A DNA stretch of 64,000 nucleotides. Origin: Pannonibacter tanglangensis (GTDB lineage: Bacteria > Pseudomonadota > Alphaproteobacteria > Rhizobiales > Stappiaceae). The stretch lies in NCBI RefSeq assembly GCF_009915685.1, contig NZ_JAABLP010000002.1, one strand, 5' to 3'. Positions 33,125 through 42,220 of this stretch are shown here, in pieces. Numbering within the stretch: position 1 is the stretch's first letter; the number at the start of each line of letters is the position of its first letter. Made by a program: the position numbers and the translations under genes. The notes beneath the pieces are model-generated. The model worked only from the letters and a program-made list of their open reading frames with translations. It had not been told where the DNA came from and made no database searches.

Positions 33125-34204
33125 ATGGCCGAGGAAGGTGACGATACCGAGAAAACCGAGGACCCCACGCAAAAACGCCTCATGGAGGCGATCGAGCGCG
33201 GGGATGTGGCCAAGTCGCAGGAAGTGTCGACGTGGTTCCTGATGGCCGGAACGGCGATGGTGGTCGCCTTCTTCGCGCCCGGGGCGACACGCGATCTCGG
33301 CGCGCATCTCAAGTGGTATCTGGAGCACGCCGACAGCATTCCTGCCGACAGTTTCGCGCTGAAGCAGCTGATGTGGGATGCCGGCGTCGCGCTGATCGCG
33401 ATCACGGGCGTGCCGTTCATCCTGCTGTTCCTGATGGCCGTGGCCGGCAATGCGATCCAGCACACGCTGATCTTCACGTCCGAGACGATCAAGCCGAAGC
33501 TGTCGAAGATCTCGCCCCTGTCCGGCTTCAAGCGTCTGTTTTCCTCCGAGAGCCTGCTCAACTTCGCCAAGGGCCTGATCAAGATCGTGGTGGTCTCGGC
33601 GCTCATGGTCGCGGTGCTGTGGCCGCAGCGCGACCGGGCCGAGACGATCATCTTCGCCGACGTGCTCGTGATGCTGCAGGAAAGCCAGCAGCTGATCCTG
33701 CAGCTCGTGGGGGCCATCCTCGCCGTGATGACGATCATCGCAGCCGGCGACTATGTCTGGCAGCGGCGCAAGTGGTTCGAGAAGCAGAAGATGAGCCAGC
33801 GGGAGATCAAGGAGGAATACAAGCAGACCGAAGGTGATCCGCAGATCAAGGGCAAGATCCGCCAGCTGCGCATGGAGCGCAGCCGCCGTCGCATGATGGC
33901 CGCCGTGCCGCAGGCGACCGTGGTCGTGACCAACCCGACCCACTATGCGGTGGCTCTGAGATACGACGAGGGCATGGGGGCGCCGCAGTGCGTCGCCAAG
34001 GGCACGGACGCCGTCGCGCTGAAGATCCGCGAGGTCGCGAAGGGCGCCAACGTGCCCGTCATCGAGAACCCGCCGCTGGCGCGCGCGCTTTATGCCAGTG
34101 TCGAAATCGACCAGTTCATTCCGGAAGAACACTACAAGGCGGTCGCGGAAGTCATCGGTTTCGTTTACCGGATGCGGAAAACCAAGGGTTGGCGCGCGAA
34201 TTAG
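33125..34204 (+). CDS. flhB: Flagellar export switch protein FlhB
   Basis: A 359-residue protein with four TM helices in the first 210 residues and the soluble autocleaved domain after. The NPTH cleavage motif is intact (VVVTNPTHYAVALRYDEGMG). The family start (DDTEKTEDPTQKRLMEAIER) is present. FlhB switches export specificity from rod/hook to filament proteins. cckA follows after 85 bases without an obvious terminator. Confidence 0.96.
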   Translation: MAEEGDDTEKTEDPTQKRLMEAIERGDVAKSQEVSTWFLMAGTAMVVAFFAPGATRDLGAHLKWYLEHADSIPADSFALKQLMWDAGVALIAITGVPFILLFLMAVAGNAIQHTLIFTSETIKPKLSKISPLSGFKRLFSSESLLNFAKGLIKIVVVSALMVAVLWPQRDRAETIIFADVLVMLQESQQLILQLVGAILAVMTIIAAGDYVWQRRKWFEKQKMSQREIKEEYKQTEGDPQIKGKIRQLRMERSRRRMMAAVPQATVVVTNPTHYAVALRYDEGMGAPQCVAKGTDAVALKIREVAKGANVPVIENPPLARALYASVEIDQFIPEEHYKAVAEVIGFVYRMRKTKGWRAN

Positions 34205-34289
34205 TGTTGCGTCGGTTGAATTTCGCGGCGTCCCGCAGAATGCTGGCACACACGCCGAATCCCGCTCAGCGGGAGGGAGAAGGACTGGA

Positions 34290-36830
34290 ATGAACGAACG
34301 GGACGGGGAGCCGGCAGCGCCGGTGGTCGATCGGGGCGAGCGGTCCGGCAACATTGCCGTCCTGCTTGTGCTTGCGCTTGCCCTGGTGGGCGCGGCGACG
34401 GCCTTCGCGGTGATGGGGCGTGATGCCTCCGAACCCTATGTTCTGGCGCTGCTCGGCATCCTTGCCGTTGTCGGCGTGTTCTCGCTGTTCGCCGGCGCCA
34501 TCGGTCTCCTGCGCTTTGCGCCGCGCGCGCCGTCCAATCCGCTCGGCGCTGCCTTCCTCGACAGTCTCGACGAGGGCGCGATGATCACCGACGCCGATGG
34601 CCGGCTCATCTACGCCAACCAGGCCTATGCGCAGCTGACAGGTGCCGAAACGGCCGCCGACGTGCGCACGGTCGAGCGGGTGTTCTCCTCCGATCCGGAT
34701 GCGGCAGACGTGATCTTCCGCCTGTCGCAGGCCATGCGCGAGGGGCGGCGGGCCCAGGAAGAGGTGCGGCTGCCCTATGCGCTGGATGGCAGCGATGGCG
34801 GCGCGCGCTGGTATCGCGTCATGGTGCGGCCGCTCAACGTGGCGCGCAAGGACGGCGGCTCCGGCCGGCGGCTCACCGTCTGGCAGCTGGCCGACATCAC
34901 GCGCGACCGCACCGACCAGGAAAGCTCGTTCCAGGAGCTGCAGCGCGTCATCAACTTCCTCGACCATGCGCCGGCCGGTTTCTTCTCCTGCGATGCCCGC
35001 GGCAAGCTGGTCTATCTCAATGCCACGCTGGCCGACTGGCTGGGCTTCGACCTTGCGCAGTTCCAGGCCGGCGACATCGCGCTCGCCGACATCATTCGCG
35101 GTGACGGGGCCGAGCTGGTCCGCTCCGTGCGCGGCCAGGCCGGCGAGGTGAAGAGCGAGACCTTCGATCTCGACCTTGTGACGCGCAACGGCCGCGGCCT
35201 GCCGGCGCGGCTGCTGCACCGGGTGCCCTTCGGGGCCGACGGGATCGCCGGCGACAGCCGCACGCTGGTGCTGAACCGCTCGCGCGGGGAGGAAGTGGCC
35301 GAGGCACTGCGCGCGGCGGAAGTGCGCTTCGCCCGTTTCTTCAACAACACGCCCATTGCGATTGCCTCGCTCGACGCCGAGGGCAGGGTGCTGCGCACCA
35401 ACGCGCCGTTCCTGCGCCTGTTCGGTCCGGCCGGAGATGGCACACGGCTGCAGAGCTTCGTCAGCGAGCAGGGCCGCGAGGAGCTGAGCAAGGCGCTGTC
35501 GGCCGCTGCCAAGGGCATCGGCGAAATCGCCCCGCTCGACCTGCCGCTCGCCAATGCGGCCGACGGGCGGTCAGCCACCTTCTATGTCTCGGCGGTGCAG
35601 GACGGGGCGGGCGACGGCGAGGTCGCCATTGTCTATGCCCTGGAGACGACCCAGCAGCGCGCGCTGGAGGCGCAGTTCGCGCAGAGCCAGAAGATGCAGG
35701 CCATCGGCCAGCTCGCCGGGGGTGTGGCGCATGACTTCAACAACGTCCTGACGGCGATCATCGGCTTCTCGGACCTGCTGCTTGCCAGCCACCGCCCGAC
35801 CGACCCGTCCTTCCAGGACATCATGAACATCAAGCAGAACGCCAACCGTGCGGCGGGTCTCGTCCGCCAGCTGCTGGCCTTCTCGCGCCGCCAGACGCTC
35901 CGGCCGCAGCAGCTGGCGCTCAATGACGTGCTTGCGGACCTGACGGTCCTGCTCGACCGGCTGCTCGGTGAGACCATCGAGCTGAAGATGATGCACGGCC
36001 GCGACCTGTGGCCGGTCATGGCCGACGTGAACCAGCTGGAACAGGTGATCATGAACCTGGCGGTGAATGCGCGCGACGCCATGGCGGAAGGCGGGCAGCT
36101 CATCATCCGGACCGGCAATGTCAGCGAGCAGGAGTCCACCCGCTTCGAGAACACCCGTGGCATGCCGCCGGGCGAATACACCATGATCGAGGTGGTCGAT
36201 ACCGGCCACGGCATGACGCCGGAGATCATGGAAAAGATCTTCGAGCCGTTCTTCTCCACCAAGGAGGTGGGCAAGGGCACGGGCCTCGGCCTGTCGACCG
36301 TCTACGGCATTGTCAAGCAGACCGGCGGCTACATCTTCTGCACCTCGGAAGTCGGTGTCGGCACCACCTTCCGCATCTTCTTCCCGCGCCACATCCCCAA
36401 GGAAGCGCCGGTGGTCGAGAAGAAGCCGGTCGAGGAACCGGAAAAGGTCAAGGATCTCACCGGGTCGGCGACCATTCTTCTCGTCGAGGACGAGGAGGCG
36501 GTGCGGGCCTTCGCGGCCCGCGCCCTGGCCTCGCGCGGCTACACCGTGCACGAGGCCTCCTCCGGCACCGAGGCGCTGGAGGTGATGGAGGAAACCGGCG
36601 GCACCATCGACCTGGTGGTGTCCGACGTGGTCATGCCGGAAATGGATGGCCCGACGCTGCTGGTCGAGCTGCGCAAGACGCGCCCGGACCTCAAGATCAT
36701 CTTCGTCTCGGGCTATGCCGAGGATGCCTTCGAGGAAAACCTGCCAGAGAACGAGAAGTTCTTCTTCCTGCCGAAGCCCTTCACGCTGAAGCAGCTGGCC
36801 ACCACCGTGAAGGATGTGCTGTCGAGCTGA
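34290..36830 (+). CDS. cckA: Cell-cycle hybrid histidine kinase CckA
   Basis: An 846-residue hybrid kinase starting MNERDGEPAAPVVDR behind GGGAGGGAGAAGGA; the open frame upstream to 34092 overlaps flhB and is not used. Order: two TM helices (about 20-75), PAS-like domains (about 90-440), HisKA with phospho-acceptor in GGVAHDFNN (about His 481), HATPase with NLAVNARDAM and GTGLGLSTVYG, and a C-terminal receiver with Asp in VSDVVMPEMDG (about 779). CckA phosphorylates ChpT, which feeds CtrA and CpdR. The fliQ-fliR-flhB-cckA order is also that of Caulobacter, as I recall it. Confidence 0.93.
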   Translation: MNERDGEPAAPVVDRGERSGNIAVLLVLALALVGAATAFAVMGRDASEPYVLALLGILAVVGVFSLFAGAIGLLRFAPRAPSNPLGAAFLDSLDEGAMITDADGRLIYANQAYAQLTGAETAADVRTVERVFSSDPDAADVIFRLSQAMREGRRAQEEVRLPYALDGSDGGARWYRVMVRPLNVARKDGGSGRRLTVWQLADITRDRTDQESSFQELQRVINFLDHAPAGFFSCDARGKLVYLNATLADWLGFDLAQFQAGDIALADIIRGDGAELVRSVRGQAGEVKSETFDLDLVTRNGRGLPARLLHRVPFGADGIAGDSRTLVLNRSRGEEVAEALRAAEVRFARFFNNTPIAIASLDAEGRVLRTNAPFLRLFGPAGDGTRLQSFVSEQGREELSKALSAAAKGIGEIAPLDLPLANAADGRSATFYVSAVQDGAGDGEVAIVYALETTQQRALEAQFAQSQKMQAIGQLAGGVAHDFNNVLTAIIGFSDLLLASHRPTDPSFQDIMNIKQNANRAAGLVRQLLAFSRRQTLRPQQLALNDVLADLTVLLDRLLGETIELKMMHGRDLWPVMADVNQLEQVIMNLAVNARDAMAEGGQLIIRTGNVSEQESTRFENTRGMPPGEYTMIEVVDTGHGMTPEIMEKIFEPFFSTKEVGKGTGLGLSTVYGIVKQTGGYIFCTSEVGVGTTFRIFFPRHIPKEAPVVEKKPVEEPEKVKDLTGSATILLVEDEEAVRAFAARALASRGYTVHEASSGTEALEVMEETGGTIDLVVSDVVMPEMDGPTLLVELRKTRPDLKIIFVSGYAEDAFEENLPENEKFFFLPKPFTLKQLATTVKDVLSS

Positions 36831-37142
36831 GGGGCAATCGGCTGCGGGCGTCGGACCGCCCTCGGTCCTCGCGTCCCTCCGCCAGGCCTGTGTCAGTCGC
36901 GCCTGATCACGTGATCCGGAATCCCGGGATGTGGGATGACATGATCCGGTGGCACCGGGGAGGGGAGAGGGGCCGGTCGGTTTCCGCCCCGCCGGTTTTC
37001 CCGGTGGACGCGATCATGCCCGAGGCGTGGAACGCCCCGGGAGGGCCGCAAGGTTCATCGTCACGGGGAGACGTCCGCAGGCGCGCAGGCCCGCTCCCTC
37101 TCCGGAGGCCGGTCCGCCGGCTGTTGCGTGCCAGCGGGGCGG
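36831..37142. other. Non-coding spacer after cckA
   Basis: About 310 bases. A small hairpin GGACCG-CCCT-CGGTCC (36853-36868) is a possible weak cckA terminator without a T-run. Nothing else is seen. Confidence 0.45.
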
Positions 37143-37634
37143 TCAGACGGCCGGGCAGCCGGAGGTCTGTTCGGCGCGGGTCTTGAGGCCCTTCAGGCTT
37201 TCCATGGTGTTGGCATTGCCCGGCAGCACGAAGCTCTGTTCGAGCGCGGTGCGCGCATTGTTGACCACGGCAAGGTCCTGCACCGCAAGCGTGCTGCAGG
37301 GCTGGCCGGTGAAGCGGACGCGCACGCGAATGATCCGGTCGCCGTTGTCGGAGGGACCGAATTCCGCATCGAGGGCCGGATTGGCGCCGGTCATCTTGCG
37401 CTCGATCACGACCATGTTGGCATCCTGCTGCACCACCGGCGTGCCGCGCTGCTGCGCGCTTTCGACGAGGGCGGCGCGGACCTGTTCCGGGCTCGCGCCA
37501 ATGGTGAGCGACTGGGCGCCGGCCGGAACATTCAGCGCCGGCTGGGGAACCGCGACAGGGGCAACGGGCTCGGGGCGCGGCGACTGGCAGGCGGCAAGGC
37601 CGGCAAGAAGCGGCAGGACGAGAAGCTGGCGCAT
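37143..37634 (-). CDS. Putative lipoprotein of unknown function
   Basis: A 163-residue protein starting MRQLLVLPLLAGLAAC, a signal peptide with lipobox LAAC (Cys 16). AAGGGATC precedes the ATG; the longer frame to 37694 has no such site. After a Pro-rich linker comes a beta-rich domain (about 45-125, with VVIERKMTG and IRVRVRFTGQPCSTLAVQD) and a helical end with a possible disulphide partner (TSGCPAV). No family was recognised. It is on the same strand as the three-gene operon upstream but 330 bases away. Confidence 0.6.
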   Translation of the reverse strand: MRQLLVLPLLAGLAACQSPRPEPVAPVAVPQPALNVPAGAQSLTIGASPEQVRAALVESAQQRGTPVVQQDANMVVIERKMTGANPALDAEFGPSDNGDRIIRVRVRFTGQPCSTLAVQDLAVVNNARTALEQSFVLPGNANTMESLKGLKTRAEQTSGCPAV

Positions 37635-37968
37635 GGGAGATCCCTTGTGCTCGAGAGGTTGTGCCCGGCTGGTCGAAGACCCACAGCAGGCCAAAATGTC
37701 GTTACGAAAGCCTTAACGTCCGGGGGCCGGTGTCCTGCCGGGCCCTGCGGGCTAACATTGGTCGAGCCGGTGATACAGGGCCGGCTGGCAAAGGAAAATG
37801 CGCCCTTCGACATATCCACGCGTTCCGCTGCCAACTCCGCGGCCAGTCCTGGCACCTGCTTCTGGAGCCTGCCAAAGGGGCCCGGTGTCGACGCGGGACC
37901 CAGCTGGCCGTCCTTCGCGTCCCGACCGTCCAATGCCGTGACAGCCCCTTCGGTTCCCCCGCGGGCGC

Positions 37969-39423
37969 TCAGAAGGTTTCGCCCGTCCGGAAGCCGTCGC
38001 CGCCGGACCGGTTGCCGCCGCCGGAGCCCCCTCCGAAACCGCCGCCCCAGCCGCCACCTGACCCGCCACCAGACCCGCCGCCGAACCCTCCACCGAACCC
38101 GCCCTGCAACCCGCCTGGCAACCCGCCTTGCCGGCGGCTGGACGGCTTGCGGCTGTGGGAGCGCTTGGCCCGGGCCCAGTAGTCGGCCCCGGTGATCGCG
38201 CCCTTGACCAGCTCGCCCAGCAGGACCGTGGTCAGGTTGTCGTCCTTGAAGGTGGAATCCCAGTCGTCGTAGCCGTTCTGGCGGAACTGGGTCGCCACCT
38301 TCGTCAGCTCGTCCCGGCGCCGGGACAGGTCGCGCAGCAGCTCCCGGTCCTGGCGGACCTCGCGGGCGAGATCCTCTGCCTGCGCCTCGAGATCCTGCAG
38401 CTGGCGGACGATCTTCTCGTCTTCCGGCGAGGGCGTGTCGAGCGCGGCGCGGAACAGGTCCGTCAGGTCGGTGGCCCGCAGCGCCTCGGCAAGCTTGCCC
38501 TCGGCCGCGCGATAGGTGTCGTCGTCGCCGCTGGCGTAGCGCTGCAGCTCGGCGCCGAGGGCCGTGATCTCGTCTTCAAGCGTTTCCAGATCCGCGTCGA
38601 TCCGCGTCATGCCAGCCACGCGCGCGTCGATCAGGGCGTTGAGATCCTCGCCGGCAAGCCGCGTTGCTGCCTGCCGGGTTGCCTGCTCGAGCGCCTCCGC
38701 CGCCGCCCCTGCCTCCGCTTCCACGCGCGTGGCATGGGTCGCCAGCCGCTCGGGGATCTCGGTCAGCATCGCATAGTTGGGACGCGCCTCGTCGTAGCGG
38801 ATCAGCCCGGCCACCCAGCGATCGAGCGAGCGCACGAGGCCCGTCGAGGCATAGGCAGAGGTGCCGAAGCCGCGTTGCCACAGGTAGAGGAACAAGGGGT
38901 CAGCCTCATAGGCCTTGCCCTTTTCGGCTCGGTCGCTGGCGGCTGTCGCGGCCTTGGCCCGCGCGGCCTCGGCCGTTGCCCGGGCCTCTTCGGCCCGTGT
39001 CTTCAGCGCCTGATACGCGGCATCGGCGTCGAGATGCGCCGCTAGGCTCTGGGACAGGCCCTCGAGCCTGTCCTCGGCCGCATCGCGCTCGTCGGCAAGC
39101 TTGCTGCGGTCCCGCTCCAGTTCGGCCCGCCGCGCCTCGCGCTGCCGCAGCTTCTCGTTCAGCGCGGCCAGCTCGCGGGAGCGGGCCTCCAGCAGGTCGC
39201 GCGCGCCCCTGGAGGCGCCGTCGAGCCGGCTGTCGATGTCGGCGGCCTTGCCGGTCTCCAGCCGGAACCGGGCGAGGGCGCGGAACGCGTCTCCCTGCTG
39301 GGCGTGCAGGTCGGTGATCGAACGCGTGGCCCGTTCGACGCGGTGGTTCAGCTCGGCCTCTTCACGGCGCAGGTCCGCGAGCGCCTGGTCGATGGATCCG
39401 AGGGTCTGGCGTCCACTCAGCAT
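37969..39423 (-). CDS. Coiled-coil protein with glycine-rich tail (operon gene 3)
   Basis: A 484-residue protein starting MLSGRQTLGSIDQALADLRR behind AGGAG; the frame runs to a TTG at 39513 through a minisatellite and that extension (SGPQSG repeats) is probably untranslated. Long coiled coils span about residues 10-170 and 205-395, broken by a compact segment near 180-230 (DPLFLYLWQRGFGTSAYAST). The last ~50 residues are almost only Gly with some Ser, Phe and Trp, like tails of TPM-domain membrane proteins. No signal peptide or TM. No function is known; a scaffold with the two upstream products is inferred from the operon. Confidence 0.65.
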   Translation of the reverse strand: MLSGRQTLGSIDQALADLRREEAELNHRVERATRSITDLHAQQGDAFRALARFRLETGKAADIDSRLDGASRGARDLLEARSRELAALNEKLRQREARRAELERDRSKLADERDAAEDRLEGLSQSLAAHLDADAAYQALKTRAEEARATAEAARAKAATAASDRAEKGKAYEADPLFLYLWQRGFGTSAYASTGLVRSLDRWVAGLIRYDEARPNYAMLTEIPERLATHATRVEAEAGAAAEALEQATRQAATRLAGEDLNALIDARVAGMTRIDADLETLEDEITALGAELQRYASGDDDTYRAAEGKLAEALRATDLTDLFRAALDTPSPEDEKIVRQLQDLEAQAEDLAREVRQDRELLRDLSRRRDELTKVATQFRQNGYDDWDSTFKDDNLTTVLLGELVKGAITGADYWARAKRSHSRKPSSRRQGGLPGGLQGGFGGGFGGGSGGGSGGGWGGGFGGGSGGGNRSGGDGFRTGETF

Positions 39424-39443
39424 GTCACGCAGCTCCTGCTTGG

Positions 39444-39491
39444 GGCCAGATTGGGGGCCAGACGGGAGGCCAGATTGGGGGCCAGACGGGT
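39444..39491. repeat. 12-bp minisatellite, four copies
   Basis: Alternating GGCCAGATTGGG and GGCCAGACGGG(A/T) units, twice each, so a 24-bp unit is duplicated with one final-base difference. It lies between the ribosome site of operon gene 3 and the end of operon gene 2. A shorter related run continues toward 39500. Confidence 0.85.
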
Positions 39492-39550
39492 GGCAAGCCG
39501 GGAGCCGGACCAAGTCTGCCGGCGCGATGCAGCAAGGGCGGAAACGGGGG

Positions 39551-40489
39551 CTACCATGACGTGATCGCTCCGTCCTCGACCTTCATGGCCCAGTCGATGG
39601 CAAGCCGGCCGCGCTGCTTGGTGCCCAGCCGGGCGTTCTGCACGATGCCGTCATTGGCCTTGTCGTCGCGGACGCGGTTGAAAACGGCTTCCGGCACGCG
39701 CTGGGCCCACATGGTGACGGTCTTTGCCTTGCGGTCTTCTTCCGAGGTGATGGTCCGCTCGATCGGCGAGCCATCCGGACCGATCGCCTCGACAACCAGA
39801 TAGAAATTGCGCGTCGACCGGTTGACGTCCGGGATCCGGGTGACACCGGTCGGCGTGCCGGGCCGCGACACGATGCGCACCTCGAAGCGGCTGTTCAGCT
39901 CGGCCTCGAGTGCGGCCAGATCGGCAACGGCCTTGCGCGCTGCGGCGATGTCGCGGGCTGCAATGGCCCGGTTGGCGTCGGCAGCCAGCGTGGCCGACTG
40001 GGTGAGCGCCTGCGGGTCGTTCGAGACCGCGGCGATGGCGGCGGTCAGGCGGCCGACGTCGCCGGGAAGCACCGTCGAGAGTTCCTGGGCCAGGGCAGCC
40101 GCCGCCCGCTCCCGCGGGGCCACGACCAGCGTCTGCCAGCCGACGACGGCGGCAACCACGATGGCGACCGCGATGCCGCCGACCCGGGCGATCCGGCCCC
40201 TGCGGATGTAGGCAAGGGCCAGCAGGCGGGAGACCCCGGCTGCTGGCGGCGCGTAGACGAAGCGGTCCTGCTTCAGCCCGGCCACGCCCTGTTCCAGGAT
40301 GTGATCCGGAACGGTAATGCCCTGGGAGGCATAGATCTCGCGCAGGCGGGTGATCAGGGCGGCGTCGGACAGATCGCGGCCCAGCTCCCGCTGCACCAGC
40401 GCGTCGTCATGGCGCAGCGTGTCGACCACGTCCATCGCCATCATCAGGTCATCGAGGGGCGCCTGCCCGGGTCTTGCCGTTTCGGCCAT
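39551..40489 (-). CDS. Single-pass membrane protein, DUF6384-like (operon gene 2)
   Basis: A 312-residue protein starting MAETARPGQAPLDDLMMAMD; GGAGGACAG precedes the ATG, so the frame to 40534 is not used. Residues 1-95 are a cytoplasmic helical domain (DVVDTLRHDDALVQRELGRD). One TM helix is at about 101-124. Then come helices (125-195) and a beta-rich C-terminal domain (about 197-311: FEVRIVSRPGTPTGVTRIPD, FYLVVEAIGPDGSPIERTIT) facing the periplasm. The DUF6384 name is from memory of the family's layout. It probably anchors the operon's two soluble helical proteins at the membrane. Confidence 0.62.
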   Translation of the reverse strand: MAETARPGQAPLDDLMMAMDVVDTLRHDDALVQRELGRDLSDAALITRLREIYASQGITVPDHILEQGVAGLKQDRFVYAPPAAGVSRLLALAYIRRGRIARVGGIAVAIVVAAVVGWQTLVVAPRERAAAALAQELSTVLPGDVGRLTAAIAAVSNDPQALTQSATLAADANRAIAARDIAAARKAVADLAALEAELNSRFEVRIVSRPGTPTGVTRIPDVNRSTRNFYLVVEAIGPDGSPIERTITSEEDRKAKTVTMWAQRVPEAVFNRVRDDKANDGIVQNARLGTKQRGRLAIDWAMKVEDGAITSW

Positions 40490-40580
40490 CACTGTCCTCC
40501 GGCCCAGATATGGGCCCGCGGAATACATGCGCAAGACATCCGGCCCCGCGTGGCCTCAGCCGGGCGGGGCCGGGGCGGGG

Positions 40581-41750
40581 TCAGCGCAGCGCATTCCCTT
40601 CCGCTGCCAGCTTGGCGAGGCGGCGCTTGCCGTCCTCGACTGCCAGGCGGATCTCTTCCGAGTTCTTCGTCGACATCTCGCGCATCTCGTTGATGATGGT
40701 GCGCGAGTTCTCCTGGAACGAGATGACGCTGTCGACCAGCTTCTTGACGGAGGCGGCCTGCACGGTCGGGCCGTAGCCGGCCTTCAGCGCGGCTTCCTGC
40801 ACGGCGCCGCCAATCTCTGCAAGGGTTTCCAGGCTCTTGTTGACGCCATCCTTCATGGCGTTGAGCGTCTCGGTCGATTCATGCAGGCCCTGCAGCCCGG
40901 TGAAGGAGGCGTTCAGCGCGGTCAGCACGGATTCGTTGGTGGAGAAGAAGCTCACCGACTGGGCGTAGACCCGCTCCTTGGCGTTGGTCGTCTGCATCAG
41001 ACGGGCCATGATCACCTCGGAGGTGTTGTAGCCGATCGTCAGGTTGTCGGAGAGGTCCTTGGCGACCTGGTAGCGCTTCTCCTCGTCCTGCATCAGGCGC
41101 ATCTTCTCGTCGCGCGCCAGCTCCAGCCGGGCCTTGGCTGCCGGATCGGTGCCGGCATAGGCGGCAACCTCGGCCGACGCGGCCTCCAGGGCCACCTTGG
41201 CGTCATTGAGCCGGGCGGTCGCGGTGTTGAGCACCTCCAGCGCCAGCACCTCCGCCTGCTTCAGCGCGCCGCGATAGTCGCGGTAGGCGTTGAGGATCGT
41301 CTGCTCGCGCTGGATCTGGTCCTTGGTGTCGCGGGCGACCTCGATGTAGGTCTTGCGGATGTCGTCGAAGCGGTCGGAAATCGTGCCGCGGCGCATGTCA
41401 CGCCACTTGTTCGACAGGTTTTCCATGAAGGACAGCTTGCCGTCCGCCAGCTGATCGACGAGGGCCTTGGCATCGTCGCGGATGGAGTTGAACGCCTCGG
41501 TGATCGCCTCGTAGCGCTCGCCGATGTTCATGGCACGGATCTCGTTGCGCACGACCTCGTTGAAGGTCGAGGACTGGCCGAGGGTCCGGGTGATCACGGC
41601 GATCCGGTCCGGCGACAGGTCGGAGATCTGCTCCAGCAGGGCGTTGATCGGGGCGTCGGCCTGGGTCTCCGGCATGAGCCCCATGTCGCGCAGGGCGCCA
41701 ACGGCCTTGTCCAGATACTGGAGGGGAGAAAGCGCAGTCGTCTCGGTCAT
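40581..41750 (-). CDS. TelA-like helical protein (operon gene 1)
   Basis: A 389-residue, almost entirely helical protein without signal peptide. AAGGAG precedes the ATG of MTETTALSPLQYLDKAVGAL; a GTG at 41768 is less likely. The region about 150-345 (QREQTILNAYRDYRGALKQA; LTIGYNTSEVIMARLMQTTN; ETLNAMKDGVNKSLETLAEI) resembles the toxic-anion-resistance TelA/YceH fold pattern and the group often labelled 'cell surface protein' in alphaproteobacteria. TelA proteins are tied to tellurite and envelope stress, but mechanism is unknown. It is first in a three-gene operon with 91- and 127-base spacers. Confidence 0.62.
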   Translation of the reverse strand: MTETTALSPLQYLDKAVGALRDMGLMPETQADAPINALLEQISDLSPDRIAVITRTLGQSSTFNEVVRNEIRAMNIGERYEAITEAFNSIRDDAKALVDQLADGKLSFMENLSNKWRDMRRGTISDRFDDIRKTYIEVARDTKDQIQREQTILNAYRDYRGALKQAEVLALEVLNTATARLNDAKVALEAASAEVAAYAGTDPAAKARLELARDEKMRLMQDEEKRYQVAKDLSDNLTIGYNTSEVIMARLMQTTNAKERVYAQSVSFFSTNESVLTALNASFTGLQGLHESTETLNAMKDGVNKSLETLAEIGGAVQEAALKAGYGPTVQAASVKKLVDSVISFQENSRTIINEMREMSTKNSEEIRLAVEDGKRRLAKLAAEGNALR

Positions 41751-42220
41751 TTGCCGCTCCTTGTTCACCTGTGGCGGGTCACGTCTCCGCCGGCCGCCGT
41801 CCCGGGCACCTGTGTCCCGGAGCGCGACCCTGCCTGTGCCCGCCTTGCCGCCGTCAGGGGTCCGGGTGACTTTGCCCCGCCCCTGCAGCCCTTGTCCCTT
41901 GTCTGCTGCCGGCAGCGACCGTCACCGGCCTTGCGCAGTGCACACGAGTAGGTCAGCCCCCCGCGGTGAAGTCAACGCCTTGGCGGGACATGTCAATCAT
42001 ATCCGTCTGCCCTGTAACCGGAACGTGACACTGCGGCAGCTTGCTCCCCGGGCTCGTCCGGGGCGCCTGCAGAGGCAGGAGACAGGGGACACGGAGCAGC
42101 GCGTGAGGCCGGGGCGCAAGGGTCGAGGCCCACCCCGGGACGTCCGCCAGAGGGGACGTCTGCCAGTGGGGACGTCCGCCCGGGGGACGCTGGTGTCAGG
42201 CCTGCCCGGGCGGCACGGTC
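41751..42220. other. Promoter-side spacer of the TelA-like operon
   Basis: About 470 bases, GC-rich, with no credible gene. It holds the promoter of the TelA-like operon (an AT-richer stretch near 41980-42030) and a 16-bp minisatellite next to the psuG end. Confidence 0.5.
42137..42192. repeat. 16-bp minisatellite, 3.5 copies
   Basis: Units GGGACGTCCGCCAGAG, GGGACGTCTGCCAGTG and GGGACGTCCGCCCGGG in tandem, then a partial GGACGCTGG. It lies just past the psuG stop. Confidence 0.8.

Noticed and set aside
32300..34354. Minus-strand ORF of 684 codons opposite fliR-flhB
   Set aside because: It spans two certain genes and is His/Arg-rich; a compositional shadow.
39424..39513. N-terminal extension of the coiled-coil protein from a TTG at 39513
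   Set aside because: The extension is encoded by the minisatellite, while the ATG at 39423 has a good AGGAG site.
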